Source: RUG708 sp050946535
Lineage (GTDB): Bacteria > Bacillota > Clostridia > Peptostreptococcales > Anaerovoracaceae
Reading direction: 5' to 3'
Assembly: GCA_050946535.1 (NCBI GenBank)
Contig: JBMNUZ010000002.1
Coordinates: forward strand, 124,001-188,000
Length of the DNA stretch: 64,000 nucleotides
Positions 28,945 to 37,249 of this stretch are shown one piece after another; within the stretch, counting starts at the first letter, position 1; every line of letters starts with the position of its first letter. The translations under genes were made by a program, and so were the position numbers. The notes under the pieces are model-generated. The model was not told the DNA's origin and did no database searches. It saw only the letters and a list, made by a program, of their open reading frames with translations.

Positions 28945-29325
28945 TTAGCGTTCGGTCTTCCAGAGTCCGTGGAGATTGCAGTATGCGTAAGCGGCCAGAA
29001 GCTCGTCGTCATCCGTAAGAACGAATGAAGCTTCAGGCGCCGATTCAGGCTCGAGGACTTTTCTCTGGTTGCCTTCCTTTGTTTCGATGGAAATCCACTC
29101 GATGTAGTGTTCGCTTGTCATAGGGTGAACCGCAGATCCGACCTTGATGGTTACCTTCTGGCCGTCCTGTTCGATTACAGGAACGTGTTTTTCTTCTGAA
29201 GCATCTACTGCTCCCGGAATAATCTCCTCCATAGGACTTCCGCAGCATGAAACACGACAACCGCTGTCCTCTACTACGGCATAAATATTACCGCACTTGT
29301 GGCATTTGAAAAATCTCTGAGGCAT
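28945..29325 (-). CDS. Superoxide reductase, desulfoferrodoxin (2Fe) type
   Basis: 126 residues from the ATG at 29325, preceded by AAAGGAAA. The N-terminal desulforedoxin centre has Cys8, Cys11 ('KCHKCG') and Cys27-Cys28 ('SCCG'). The catalytic iron site has His47 with Lys46 ('EEKHVP'), His67 and His73 ('HPMTSEHYIEW') and the Cys-x-x-His pair in 'YCNLHGLW'. It reduces superoxide to peroxide without making oxygen, which suits an anaerobe. The promoter carries a perfect palindrome over its -10, implying repression by an oxidative-stress regulator. Single-gene unit closed by its own terminator. Confidence 0.95.
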   Translation of the reverse strand: MPQRFFKCHKCGNIYAVVEDSGCRVSCCGSPMEEIIPGAVDASEEKHVPVIEQDGQKVTIKVGSAVHPMTSEHYIEWISIETKEGNQRKVLEPESAPEASFVLTDDDELLAAYAYCNLHGLWKTER

Positions 29326-29397
29326 ATCTGTTTCCTTTCTTTTTTGTAGCCGGGGAGAGCATCTGAAGAGCCTCCTCAGCATCATGTTCTATTCATC

Positions 29398-29435
29398 CTA
29401 TTACAAAGTGTAATAGTTAGAATTGAAACAGTCAA
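29398..29435 (-). promoter_or_regulatory. Superoxide reductase promoter with 19-bp operator palindrome
   Basis: On the minus strand: -35 TTGACT (29435-29430), 17 bases, -10 TACACT (29412-29407). The palindrome CTATTACAAAGTGTAATAG (29398-29416 on plus) has perfect 8-bp arms (CTATTACA/TGTAATAG) around a 3-bp centre and covers the -10. This is a classic repressor position. The sequence does not match the PerR, Fur, Rex or FNR consensus I know. Confidence 0.7.
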
Positions 29436-29512
29436 GTTTTAATAATGCTCATGAACGGTCTCTGAAAGCTGTGAGACGCTTCAGCGGGAATGCTCAGCCT
29501 GGTCTGGCAAAG

Positions 29513-29541
29513 TTGCCGGTCCGCCGGAATTATGGTATGAT
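29513..29541 (+). promoter_or_regulatory. ylqF-rnhB promoter
   Basis: -35 TTGCCG (29513-29518), 17 bases, -10 TATGAT (29536-29541) with an extended TGG just before it. It is divergent from the superoxide reductase promoter, about 80 bases away. Confidence 0.65.
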
Positions 29542-29618
29542 TTTTCAATATTATTACTCGTAAATGCAGGCATTTTCTGATGCCTGACGGATAAACCGGA
29601 TAAGAAAAGCGGGATAAA

Positions 29619-30482
29619 ATGAAGAGCGAAAAGAAGGAACAGCCGGGCAGCATCAACTGGTACCCGGGGCATATGAAAAAGACGCGCGAACTCATAGCGT
29701 CAAATCTCAAGATGGTGGACGCCGTAATCGAAGTGGCGGATGCCAGAATACCCGTTTCGAGCAGGAATCCAGTGCTCGCTGAACTGACAGAGCGCAAACC
29801 CAGGATACTCGTGCTGAGCAAGACCGATCTGGCTGATCCGGTGCAGAACAAGGCGTGGACAGGAAAGCTCGAAAAAGAAGGGCTCCGTGTCATAGCGGCC
29901 GACTGCCGCACAGGAAAGGGCGTCGACAAAATATTCAAGGCGCTGCAGAATTTTCAGGAGCAGAGAGATGCGTCAGCGGCTCGCAGACGCCCGGTGAGGC
30001 TGATGGTAGTGGGAGTGCCTAACGCAGGCAAATCGTCGCTCATAAACAGGCTCACGGGCCGGAAGAGCGCACAGGTCGGCAACAAACCCGGCGTTACAAA
30101 GGGCAAGCAGTGGCTTACGCTCAAAAACGGCATGCAGCTTCTCGATACACCGGGAATACTCTGGCCGAAATTCGAAGACAGGCAGACGGGTCTGAATCTT
30201 GCGTTCTGCGGTTCTATAAAAGACGAAATAATGGACGTTGAGACGCTCGCGCTCGAACTGATAAAGGTGCTCCTCGAAGATTACAGCGGGCTTCTCGCCG
30301 CCAGATATAAGATCGGCGATATCAGCAGCGACGGTCTGGAGGCGATGGAACAGATCGCGAGAAAGAGAGGATTTATTTTTTCAGGAAACAGGATCGATTA
30401 CGAACGTACGGCGAACACGGTGCTCGACGAGTTCAGGGCAGGAAAGATAGGCAGAATTACTCTGGAGAAGGCAGACCGATGA
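29619..30482 (+). CDS. ylqF: Ribosome biogenesis GTPase YlqF/RbgA
   Basis: 287 residues. The GTPase motifs are circularly permuted, which is diagnostic: G4 'LSKTDLADP' (about 70) comes before G1 'GVPNAGKSSLINRL' (about 130) and G3 'LLDTPGILWP' (about 175). The N-terminus 'NWYPGHMKKTRELI' is the RbgA signature. RbgA acts late in 50S subunit assembly. The gene overlaps rnhB by four bases (ATGA), the same pairing as in Bacillus. The ribosome site is weak. Confidence 0.95.
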   Translation: MKSEKKEQPGSINWYPGHMKKTRELIASNLKMVDAVIEVADARIPVSSRNPVLAELTERKPRILVLSKTDLADPVQNKAWTGKLEKEGLRVIAADCRTGKGVDKIFKALQNFQEQRDASAARRRPVRLMVVGVPNAGKSSLINRLTGRKSAQVGNKPGVTKGKQWLTLKNGMQLLDTPGILWPKFEDRQTGLNLAFCGSIKDEIMDVETLALELIKVLLEDYSGLLAARYKIGDISSDGLEAMEQIARKRGFIFSGNRIDYERTANTVLDEFRAGKIGRITLEKADR

Positions 30483-31150
30483 CGAAGCAGGAAAGAATCG
30501 AAAAGATGAAGGCTGACCTGAAAAGGATGACCGAAATAGAAAACAACCTGTATGAAAACGGATACGAAGGCCGCCCGATAAATCTCATAGCCGGAATGGA
30601 CGAAGTAGGGCGCGGTCCGCTTGCCGGTCCGGTAGTCACGGCTGCGGTCGTGCTTCCGAAGGATTTCAGCCTGCTCGGTGTCAACGACTCGAAAAAGCTG
30701 ACCGCGAAGCGCCGCGATGAAATGTACGATAAAATCATGGAATGCGCTGTCGAGGTCAATATCGGCCTCAGAGACAACGAAGCGATCGACAGGATAAATA
30801 TACTCAATGCGACCAAAGAAGCAATGAAAGACGCTGTCAGCGGCCTTGAAAGGCGCCCTGACATCGTACTGATAGATGCCCTCGAGATAGAAGGCCTCGA
30901 TATTCCGCAGATAGGAATAGTAAAGGGAGATACGAAAAGCGTGTCTGTAGCCGCGGCCTCGATCATAGCGAAAGTAACCCGTGACCGCATGATGATAGAT
31001 TATGCAGAAAAATATCCCGGATATGCGTTTGAAAAGAACAAAGGCTACGGCACAAAAGCTCATTATGAAGGACTTGACAAATCAGGTCCCTGCCCGATTC
31101 ACAGGAGATCGTTCCTCGTGAAATACTTTGCGGACAGAGACCTTCATTAA
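30479..31150 (+). CDS. rnhB: Ribonuclease HII
   Basis: 223 residues. 'IAGMDEVGRGPLAGPVVTAAV' holds the first catalytic Asp-Glu pair; further acidic residues lie in 'LIDALEIEGL' and 'SIIAKVTRDRMM'. 'KNKGYGTKAHYEGL' and 'HRRSF' complete the family pattern. It removes single ribonucleotides and primers from DNA-RNA hybrids. The N-terminal 30 residues are an extra helix common in Bacillota. It ends 15 bases from the convergent MoxR gene without an obvious terminator between them. Confidence 0.95.
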   Translation: MTKQERIEKMKADLKRMTEIENNLYENGYEGRPINLIAGMDEVGRGPLAGPVVTAAVVLPKDFSLLGVNDSKKLTAKRRDEMYDKIMECAVEVNIGLRDNEAIDRINILNATKEAMKDAVSGLERRPDIVLIDALEIEGLDIPQIGIVKGDTKSVSVAAASIIAKVTRDRMMIDYAEKYPGYAFEKNKGYGTKAHYEGLDKSGPCPIHRRSFLVKYFADRDLH

Positions 31151-31165
31151 AGTCAGATTCGTTTT

Positions 31166-32221
31166 TTATTTCGGAGCGGCAATGCTGTTGACCGTCTCTG
31201 TTATGAGTTTTAAAGGATCGACCTCGTCGGTCTTGGCTTCGTGTGTGAGCATGATCCTGTGTCCGAGCACATAAGGAGCCAGGAATTTTATATCATCCGG
31301 AATGACATACCCGCGGTCCTGGAAAAGCGCGTATACCTTTGAAGCGGCATAGAGCGCCAGAGAACCTCTCGGCGAACTGCCGAGAAGAATCTTAGAATTG
31401 TGTCTCGTCGAATTTACGATTTCGACGATATATCTTTCTATAGCCGGGTCGACCCAGACTCTGTCGCCGATGTCCCTGAGCCAGAGCACCTGTTCTTTTG
31501 AAACTACAGGCTCTAATTTGTTCTTGGCCTGAGAACCGATGTGCACGATCTTCTGTTCTTCCGCAAGTGAAGGATAGCCGATCGAGAGCTTCATCATGAA
31601 ACGGTCGATCTGAGCTTCAGGCAGAGGGTAGGTGCCGAACGATTCCACAGGGTTCTGCGTAGCCATTACCATAAAAGGTTCTTCCATCTTGTAGGTCACT
31701 GAATCGACGGTGACCTGTTTTTCTTCCATGGCTTCGAGGAGCGCGGCCTGAGTCTTTGCAGAAGCTCTGTTTGTCTCGTCGGCGAGCACGAGATTGCTCA
31801 TTACAGCTCCTGGCCTGAATTCGAATTCTCCGGTTTTCTGATTGTAGATTGAAAAACCAGTAATATCTGAAGGCATCAGATCAGGCGTAAACTGGATTCT
31901 CTTGAAATCGCAGTCGATGCTTCTGGCAATCGAGTAAATCAGGCTTGTCTTTCCCACGCCCGGAACGTCTTCGAGCAGTACGTGGCCGCGCGCAAGCAGC
32001 GTTACGAGAACCAGGCCGACAACCTGCCTCTTTCCGATAATGGCCGTTTCGACGTTGTCCATTATGCTGCTTATGAGCTGATATGCCTTGTGGATCTCTT
32101 CTTCTGTGAGATCCGTCGTCTCTTCAGGCTCGCTTTCGGCAGCCGCCCCCGTTTCATCCTGTGCCATGTATGGTTCGATATTAAGTTCCTGCGGCGTGAT
32201 AGCCAATCCGAATCTGGACAT
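31166..32221 (-). CDS. MoxR-family AAA+ ATPase
   Basis: 351 residues. After an acidic N-terminal tail of about 40 residues ('AAAESEPEETTDLTEEE'), the MoxR core has 'GHVLLEDVPGVGKTSLIYSI' (Walker A), 'LVLADETNRASAKTQAALLEAM' (Walker B with the MoxR signature), 'MATQNPVESFGTYPLPEAQ' (sensor 1) and 'GSSPRGSLAL' (sensor 2). Such ATPases act as chaperones for neighbouring DUF58/VWA proteins. Here it is last in a minus-strand run after the TgpA-like and DUF58 genes, and beyond them the metal-chelate ABC genes. AGGAGG precedes the ATG. Confidence 0.92.
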   Translation of the reverse strand: MSRFGLAITPQELNIEPYMAQDETGAAAESEPEETTDLTEEEIHKAYQLISSIMDNVETAIIGKRQVVGLVLVTLLARGHVLLEDVPGVGKTSLIYSIARSIDCDFKRIQFTPDLMPSDITGFSIYNQKTGEFEFRPGAVMSNLVLADETNRASAKTQAALLEAMEEKQVTVDSVTYKMEEPFMVMATQNPVESFGTYPLPEAQIDRFMMKLSIGYPSLAEEQKIVHIGSQAKNKLEPVVSKEQVLWLRDIGDRVWVDPAIERYIVEIVNSTRHNSKILLGSSPRGSLALYAASKVYALFQDRGYVIPDDIKFLAPYVLGHRIMLTHEAKTDEVDPLKLITETVNSIAAPK

Positions 32222-32299
32222 ATATTTCCTCCTGACAGATTTTATTTTCTGATATATATTTTCCGGTTATATTGTTTGTCTTATTTTTAATCTGCTTCT

Positions 32300-33634
32300 T
32301 TACAGTGAGAAGTATTTCAACAGATATCTCAGTTTTCCGTGCAGCCTCCGGTAGTTTTCCAGCAGAGCAGGGTAGACGCCCGAGATCTTTGATGCTGACT
32401 CTGCAGGTACGTCATCCTTGGTGTAGCGGGCTTCGAGATACATATCGGTGATTTCGTCGATATCTGCAGCTCCCCTGAGATACGGGCCGAGCCTCTTGTA
32501 ACAGCTGTCTGCGTATTCGATTTCCGTGTAATGATCGGGCCGTTTGAATCCGATCTTCGCAAACCGCGTCAGCAGGTAGCGGTAGGTATTTATCACCTGA
32601 TCCTTGTATGTGCCGGTGCCGAGCTCCTTCATCTTCCGCTTCCTCATGTATCTCCTGATCAGGAACGCGGAGACTGCTGCAGCCACAGCGAGCACGATGA
32701 TCATGATAATCAGGAATAAAAGCCGTTTTTCGAATGAAATGGAACTCAGCGGGGTTTCATCCTGGCTCGCTCCGGAATCAGGACGTTCGAGTTCGTTGCC
32801 TTCGGTTGCCTGAGTATCATCGTTCGTCTGTTCGTCGTTCTGTTCCTGCTGATTCGTGTTCTGCTGCTGTTCGTTCGTGTTGTTCGACTGGCTGTTCTGA
32901 TCAGGAGTCTTGTACTGCTGCGTGATCCCGATCATTTCAAGAACCTGATAGCTCATGTATTTTTCGATCAGCTTGAGGTCAGCTGTCGGCGGGGCCAGAG
33001 GCCTTATCACGGCCACAAAGATCAGAATTCCGATAAGAAGTCCTGCGAGAACAGTCGCCGCGGTGGATTTTGCAAAATTCGTGAACTCAGGATCCACCGT
33101 CCTGTTTTTTATTGCCATTATCCTGTACTGCCTCAGCAGATAAAGGATTATCGCTGAAACGACAAAGATTACGAGGCACCACGGCTTCGTATCGAATTTC
33201 AGGAACGCGTTGAGCCCGTAGAGGTAGATGCCGGCCAGAAAGAGGACGGCTGTCCCGGGACGTGTGCGCGTGAGAACGAATACTATCGCAGGTATCAGGA
33301 AGGCGGCGATGTAATAGATGTAGATCGATGTATCACTGCCGCTTTCGTCGACGATATCTATGCCTCCTGCTCTCATCAGCAGCAGGAGAAGTGCGGTTAT
33401 GACCACGTACAGCACTGAAAATATCAGCATTGTCCGCTTGTTGTAATTCCCGGCGAAGCAGTACGCGAGCACACAGGCGCTGAAGACGAGGGCGAGCGGA
33501 ATGTTGTTCGCCGCGCTCTCAGGAATGTAGAAGCCCTGTGCGAAAGTGATGATCAGCGTGAACGACATGAGCAGAGCCGGCAGAGCTTCCCAGGCGTAGT
33601 ATTTCCAGTAGTTTTTTACGGCATTCATATTCAT
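32300..33634 (-). CDS. TgpA/DUF4129-like multi-pass membrane protein without transglutaminase core
   Basis: About 444 residues from the ATG at 33634, which overlaps the DUF58 stop. Six or so membrane helices occupy residues 10-225 and one more lies near 315-340. Between them is a hydrophilic loop rich in Asn and Gln ('QSNNTNEQQQNTNQQEQNDE'). The C-terminal 100 residues ('YRYLLTRFAKIGFKRPDHYTEIEYADSC') are the DUF4129-type domain. The layout matches the ends of TgpA transglutaminases, but the Cys-His-Asp enzyme domain between them is absent. It belongs with the DUF58 and MoxR genes, a trio often linked to cell-surface protein or matrix processing. Confidence 0.7.
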   Translation of the reverse strand: MNMNAVKNYWKYYAWEALPALLMSFTLIITFAQGFYIPESAANNIPLALVFSACVLAYCFAGNYNKRTMLIFSVLYVVITALLLLLMRAGGIDIVDESGSDTSIYIYYIAAFLIPAIVFVLTRTRPGTAVLFLAGIYLYGLNAFLKFDTKPWCLVIFVVSAIILYLLRQYRIMAIKNRTVDPEFTNFAKSTAATVLAGLLIGILIFVAVIRPLAPPTADLKLIEKYMSYQVLEMIGITQQYKTPDQNSQSNNTNEQQQNTNQQEQNDEQTNDDTQATEGNELERPDSGASQDETPLSSISFEKRLLFLIIMIIVLAVAAAVSAFLIRRYMRKRKMKELGTGTYKDQVINTYRYLLTRFAKIGFKRPDHYTEIEYADSCYKRLGPYLRGAADIDEITDMYLEARYTKDDVPAESASKISGVYPALLENYRRLHGKLRYLLKYFSL

Positions 33635-34842
33635 TTCTTCATCATCTCCCGGGCGTTGCTTCCTGAAATACACAGAACCTGCGAATGCTGCAGCCGTCTG
33701 GCTGGTCCCAGAAGTTCCTGGCGCTGGTTGTCATAAACGTTTTCCGGAATCAGATAGTAAACGATGACGTTTTTTCTGGAAGTCCTGAGCTGTATGAGAG
33801 ATGTAACGGCATCTTCGGTTAACGCCGCGGTGCAGTACACGATATTGCTCTGCTGGTTCAGCCCGCGCGAACTTTCCATGATGAAATCTGAGAAAGATTC
33901 TTTGCCGCGTGTCTGGAGCGTGAATTCCGGAATCCAGCTGCTCAGCTCGCGGAATGACTCAGGCGTACACTGCTTGGCATTTCCGCCGCTTCCGGTGTAC
34001 ATGAGAACATAGTCGAGTCCGTTTGATGAAGCGTACTGGCCGACCGTTGCGGCGCACTCCACGATACCGTCGAGCATGCTGTGACGTACATCGCTGCTGT
34101 AATTCAAAGGTACCCTGAAATCCATCATGATCGTCAGACCGGTATTCGTGTAGCTTTCCATGATCTTCGTCATGAGGTCTCCGGCGTGTGCGGAGAGTTT
34201 CCACTGTATGCGTTTCATAGGATCGCCGTATGCGTATTCGCGGACGCCTGAGTACTCCATTCCGCTCAGCGGCGATGAAGCAGAGACGCGGTTGCTCTCG
34301 ACGGTGCTCTGTGTCGATACAGGCAGCCGGTCGAGTCTGTATACGTTCGGCTGTATCAATAATGAAACTGTTTTGTGAGCCGCACTCACGGCTCTGAAAT
34401 TGTCGAAAAGATCGTGTATGACCAGGCGGCTGAAGCCTGCTTCGTATTCTCCGATGTGCGGGAAATCCGCGTCGAGTGAGAATTTCTTTTTGCGGTGCGC
34501 CGGAAGAGTGATATTTAGCGGGTAAGTGTGAAGATCGCTTCCGTCTGCGGCCGAGATGAAAAAATCAGCCTGTATGCTTACGACCGGGAGAAAGCTTTCG
34601 TTTTCTATCACGACATCGAACGGAACCGAGTCGCCGCGTGTCAGCATATTTCCGCTTGATGAGGTGTCGAACTTTATCTTGTTCTTAACTGCCAGCAGCT
34701 CCGCAAACGAAAGAATTCCGCAGAGGAGGAGTGCGAAAAACGGCAGGTAGCCTCCTATGCCGTTTGTGAAAACTGCGGGCACCAGAGAAAGGACGAGGAT
34801 GATAAAGTAGAAGATCAGTTTTTTGGTCACTGTCAGTTTCAA
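33631..34842 (-). CDS. DUF58-domain membrane protein
   Basis: 403 residues. Two N-terminal membrane helices (about 10-45), a beta-rich middle domain, then the DUF58 signature 'GVREYAYGDPMKRIQWKLSAH' and a VWA-like 'GLTIMMDFRVPLNY' with an aspartate that may bind metal. It starts at a TTG at 34842 with AAGGATGGG upstream, three bases after the permease stop. It partners a MoxR ATPase in many genomes. The tight spacing suggests co-transcription with the transporter genes before it. Confidence 0.85.
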   Translation of the reverse strand: MKLTVTKKLIFYFIILVLSLVPAVFTNGIGGYLPFFALLLCGILSFAELLAVKNKIKFDTSSSGNMLTRGDSVPFDVVIENESFLPVVSIQADFFISAADGSDLHTYPLNITLPAHRKKKFSLDADFPHIGEYEAGFSRLVIHDLFDNFRAVSAAHKTVSLLIQPNVYRLDRLPVSTQSTVESNRVSASSPLSGMEYSGVREYAYGDPMKRIQWKLSAHAGDLMTKIMESYTNTGLTIMMDFRVPLNYSSDVRHSMLDGIVECAATVGQYASSNGLDYVLMYTGSGGNAKQCTPESFRELSSWIPEFTLQTRGKESFSDFIMESSRGLNQQSNIVYCTAALTEDAVTSLIQLRTSRKNVIVYYLIPENVYDNQRQELLGPARRLQHSQVLCISGSNAREMMKK

Positions 34843-34845
34843 TTG

Positions 34846-36021
34846 CTATTCCCATCCTTTCTTTTCTGAGAATAATATGTAAAACATGAGTGGGATTGAG
34901 ATCACGTTTATTATCATTCCTACTGAAATAACGCTGAGGTACTGGTTGAACATCATCAGTGAAACGACGAAACGGCATACTAACATCATGATCCCGCCTA
35001 CGATGATGCTGCCCAGTATGAGATCGCGCGTGTTGGATCCGTATATAGTTCTGCAGATATGAGGAACGAGCAGAGCGAGCATGCCGACATCGCCGAGATA
35101 TATCTGTGCGGCGATGATGAGAATGGTGCTGAAGATCAGCGCCAGCACACGCATTGCGTCTGCGTTGAGGCCCATAACGCGCGATTCGTCGTCGCTGAAT
35201 GTGACGATATTGAGGCTGTTCCGCATGAGAAGTATCGGGACAAGGCCGAATATCATGGAGGCGGCCAGGAAAATCCAGCCGCGCGCATTGCCTATGCCTG
35301 CGCCGTACATGTTCATTTCCTGCAGTGTCTGATATGCGGCGTCGTCCATGAACGTGGATTGTATAGCATTGAGTATCTGCGTGATTATACGCGTCAGGAC
35401 GGTACCTATCAGCAGAACGTCGGCGACTGAAAAGCCGTTTCCTCTGCTGGTCAGACGGCTGAAGCCGAGGACTATGAAGAGTATCGCAAGACTCGCTATG
35501 TATCCCCATTCGAAGCGTTCTAATGTCATGGTGGTGGCTAATACGCCGTACTGCATTACGAGGATGAAGTTAGCGATGTTGATTCCGCTCGATACGCCCA
35601 GCATAGTCGGAACGGCTATCGGGTTTCTGAAAACGCTCTGAAAAACTGCTCCGGCAACCGACATCGCGGCGCCCATACAAATCGCGGAGAGACCGCCCTG
35701 CAGCCTCGTCACCGTCTCAAGATAGTACTTGTGAGACGTGATGATAGAGTATCTGTCGGCGTAGTACGACAGATTGAACAGCTTTCCGAACTGCAGCTTT
35801 ATGAACACCGCGGTGTTCGTAAGAGTCTGCCACGGCGTCATGAACGCGATCTTCGTACTCCTGAAGCAAAGAAAAGCCAGGAGGAGCAGCAAAAGAATGA
35901 TGGCAGCCTGTATGTATTTTTTTCTCTTTTTCTTCAGCTCTTCGGTATAGATCGTGTCGGGAAGCACTGCCGCCGATGCGCCCGTGCCAGCTGATGCATT
36001 GTGTCTAAGCCCAGTCCGCAT
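34846..36021 (-). CDS. FecCD-family ABC transporter permease (second)
   Basis: 391 residues. A Lys/Arg-rich cytoplasmic N-terminus (30-36 'KKKRKKY') is followed by about nine or ten membrane helices. FecCD markers: 'TVTRLQGGLSAICMGAAMSVAGAVFQSVFRNPIAVPTMLGVSSG', given here only by its key parts 'GAVFQSVFRNP' and 'PTMLGVSSG', plus 'GDVGMLALLVPHICRTIYG'. These permeases import iron siderophores, heme or cobalamin. Its start overlaps the preceding permease by 17 bases, so the two likely form a heterodimer. Confidence 0.9.
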   Translation of the reverse strand: MRTGLRHNASAGTGASAAVLPDTIYTEELKKKRKKYIQAAIILLLLLLAFLCFRSTKIAFMTPWQTLTNTAVFIKLQFGKLFNLSYYADRYSIITSHKYYLETVTRLQGGLSAICMGAAMSVAGAVFQSVFRNPIAVPTMLGVSSGINIANFILVMQYGVLATTMTLERFEWGYIASLAILFIVLGFSRLTSRGNGFSVADVLLIGTVLTRIITQILNAIQSTFMDDAAYQTLQEMNMYGAGIGNARGWIFLAASMIFGLVPILLMRNSLNIVTFSDDESRVMGLNADAMRVLALIFSTILIIAAQIYLGDVGMLALLVPHICRTIYGSNTRDLILGSIIVGGIMMLVCRFVVSLMMFNQYLSVISVGMIINVISIPLMFYILFSEKKGWE

Positions 36022-37249
36022 TGCCCTGCCTCCTGTATTTGATCATTGTGTACAAGAAAATGACACCTCCGACGGTATTTATGATTACGGATGTGTCTAT
36101 TAACTGACGGCACATATACGATATGTCGTACGAAAGAATCATGAAGATAGCTCCGATGAATGCCGACGCCGGGATGAGATGCCTGAAATCGCTTCCGACG
36201 ATGTTCCGCGCCAGATGAGGAACTATCAGGCCTACGAACCCGATCGTGCCGCAGAACGAGACGACTGCCGCGGTCATGAGCGTACTGAAGACGAGTATCA
36301 GTATCCTGTCGCGTTCGATGCTGATGCCCATGAGCTTCGCTTCTTCGTCGCCCAGTGCTATGACGTTCAGCCTCTTGCTGAAGATTAGCAGGAGCACGAA
36401 TCCTACGAGCACTGGTATGGCAAAAAATACGAGCATGGACGGTATCGAGATTCCATGGTATTTACCCGATGAAAGCTCCTGAAGTTCAACCAGGAGCATC
36501 GTGTTCTCGTGAGTGATTACCTGATAATATTCGATGACCTGGATCACCGAGTTGACTCCGGTCGTGAAGACGGCTCCTCCGACGAGCAGGGGAATGGAGC
36601 GTACTCTGTTGTGCCCGGAGATCTTCGTGACTATGAGGATGAATGCGACGACGGCGAGGCAGCCGATGAACGAAGCAAAATACTGTCCGTATTTCTGAAG
36701 TATGCTCATGGTCTGATATTCCATGGCGTAGCCTTCGTAACTGGTCTGAAACAGCTGCGACATGGCAGGCGTCGAGAAGAACATTATGTATATGGCTGTT
36801 CCGAGCGTTCCGCCTGACTCGACTCCGAGCATGGTAGGGCTCGCCATCGGGTTGTGAAAGACGGCCTGAAATGCTGCGCCTGAAGAGGCGAGAGCGATGC
36901 CGCACAGAAGTGCGGTCAGGAACATGCACAGAAAGTTAAGAATGCCGCTCTGCGTATGGTTCCCCGTGAAGAGATCGAATACGTCGCTGAAACGTCTCAT
37001 CGAGTACTGGCCGAACCATGCCAGTGAAAAATCATGGTTGGTGAGGTCGCCCACGAAAAAGAACGACAGCAGAAAGACAGCTGCCATGGCTATGCCACAG
37101 GCAGCTACCTTGCGCTTTTCTGAACTTAAGGAAAAGCGCTGCTCCTCGGCGGCAGCGTAAGTCTGCGCCTCGGCTTCCTCATCTCTTATTTCACGTATAC
37201 GCTGTTTTTCAACCGGTTCGTCATTTCTTCCGCGTTTGAAAATATTCAT
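36005..37249 (-). CDS. FecCD-family ABC transporter permease (first)
   Basis: 414 residues with an unusually long, charged cytoplasmic N-terminus (about 48 residues, 'EEAEAQTYAAAEEQRFSLS') before the first helix. FecCD signatures 'GAAFQAVFHNPMASPTMLGV' and 'GTIGFVGLIVPHLARNIVG' are clear; the latter forms the ATPase-coupling loop. The ATG overlaps the stop of the binding-lipoprotein gene by one base. A partner ATPase gene is found 7 kb upstream on the same strand, past the two SLH genes. Confidence 0.9.
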   Translation of the reverse strand: MNIFKRGRNDEPVEKQRIREIRDEEAEAQTYAAAEEQRFSLSSEKRKVAACGIAMAAVFLLSFFFVGDLTNHDFSLAWFGQYSMRRFSDVFDLFTGNHTQSGILNFLCMFLTALLCGIALASSGAAFQAVFHNPMASPTMLGVESGGTLGTAIYIMFFSTPAMSQLFQTSYEGYAMEYQTMSILQKYGQYFASFIGCLAVVAFILIVTKISGHNRVRSIPLLVGGAVFTTGVNSVIQVIEYYQVITHENTMLLVELQELSSGKYHGISIPSMLVFFAIPVLVGFVLLLIFSKRLNVIALGDEEAKLMGISIERDRILILVFSTLMTAAVVSFCGTIGFVGLIVPHLARNIVGSDFRHLIPASAFIGAIFMILSYDISYMCRQLIDTSVIINTVGGVIFLYTMIKYRRQGNADWA

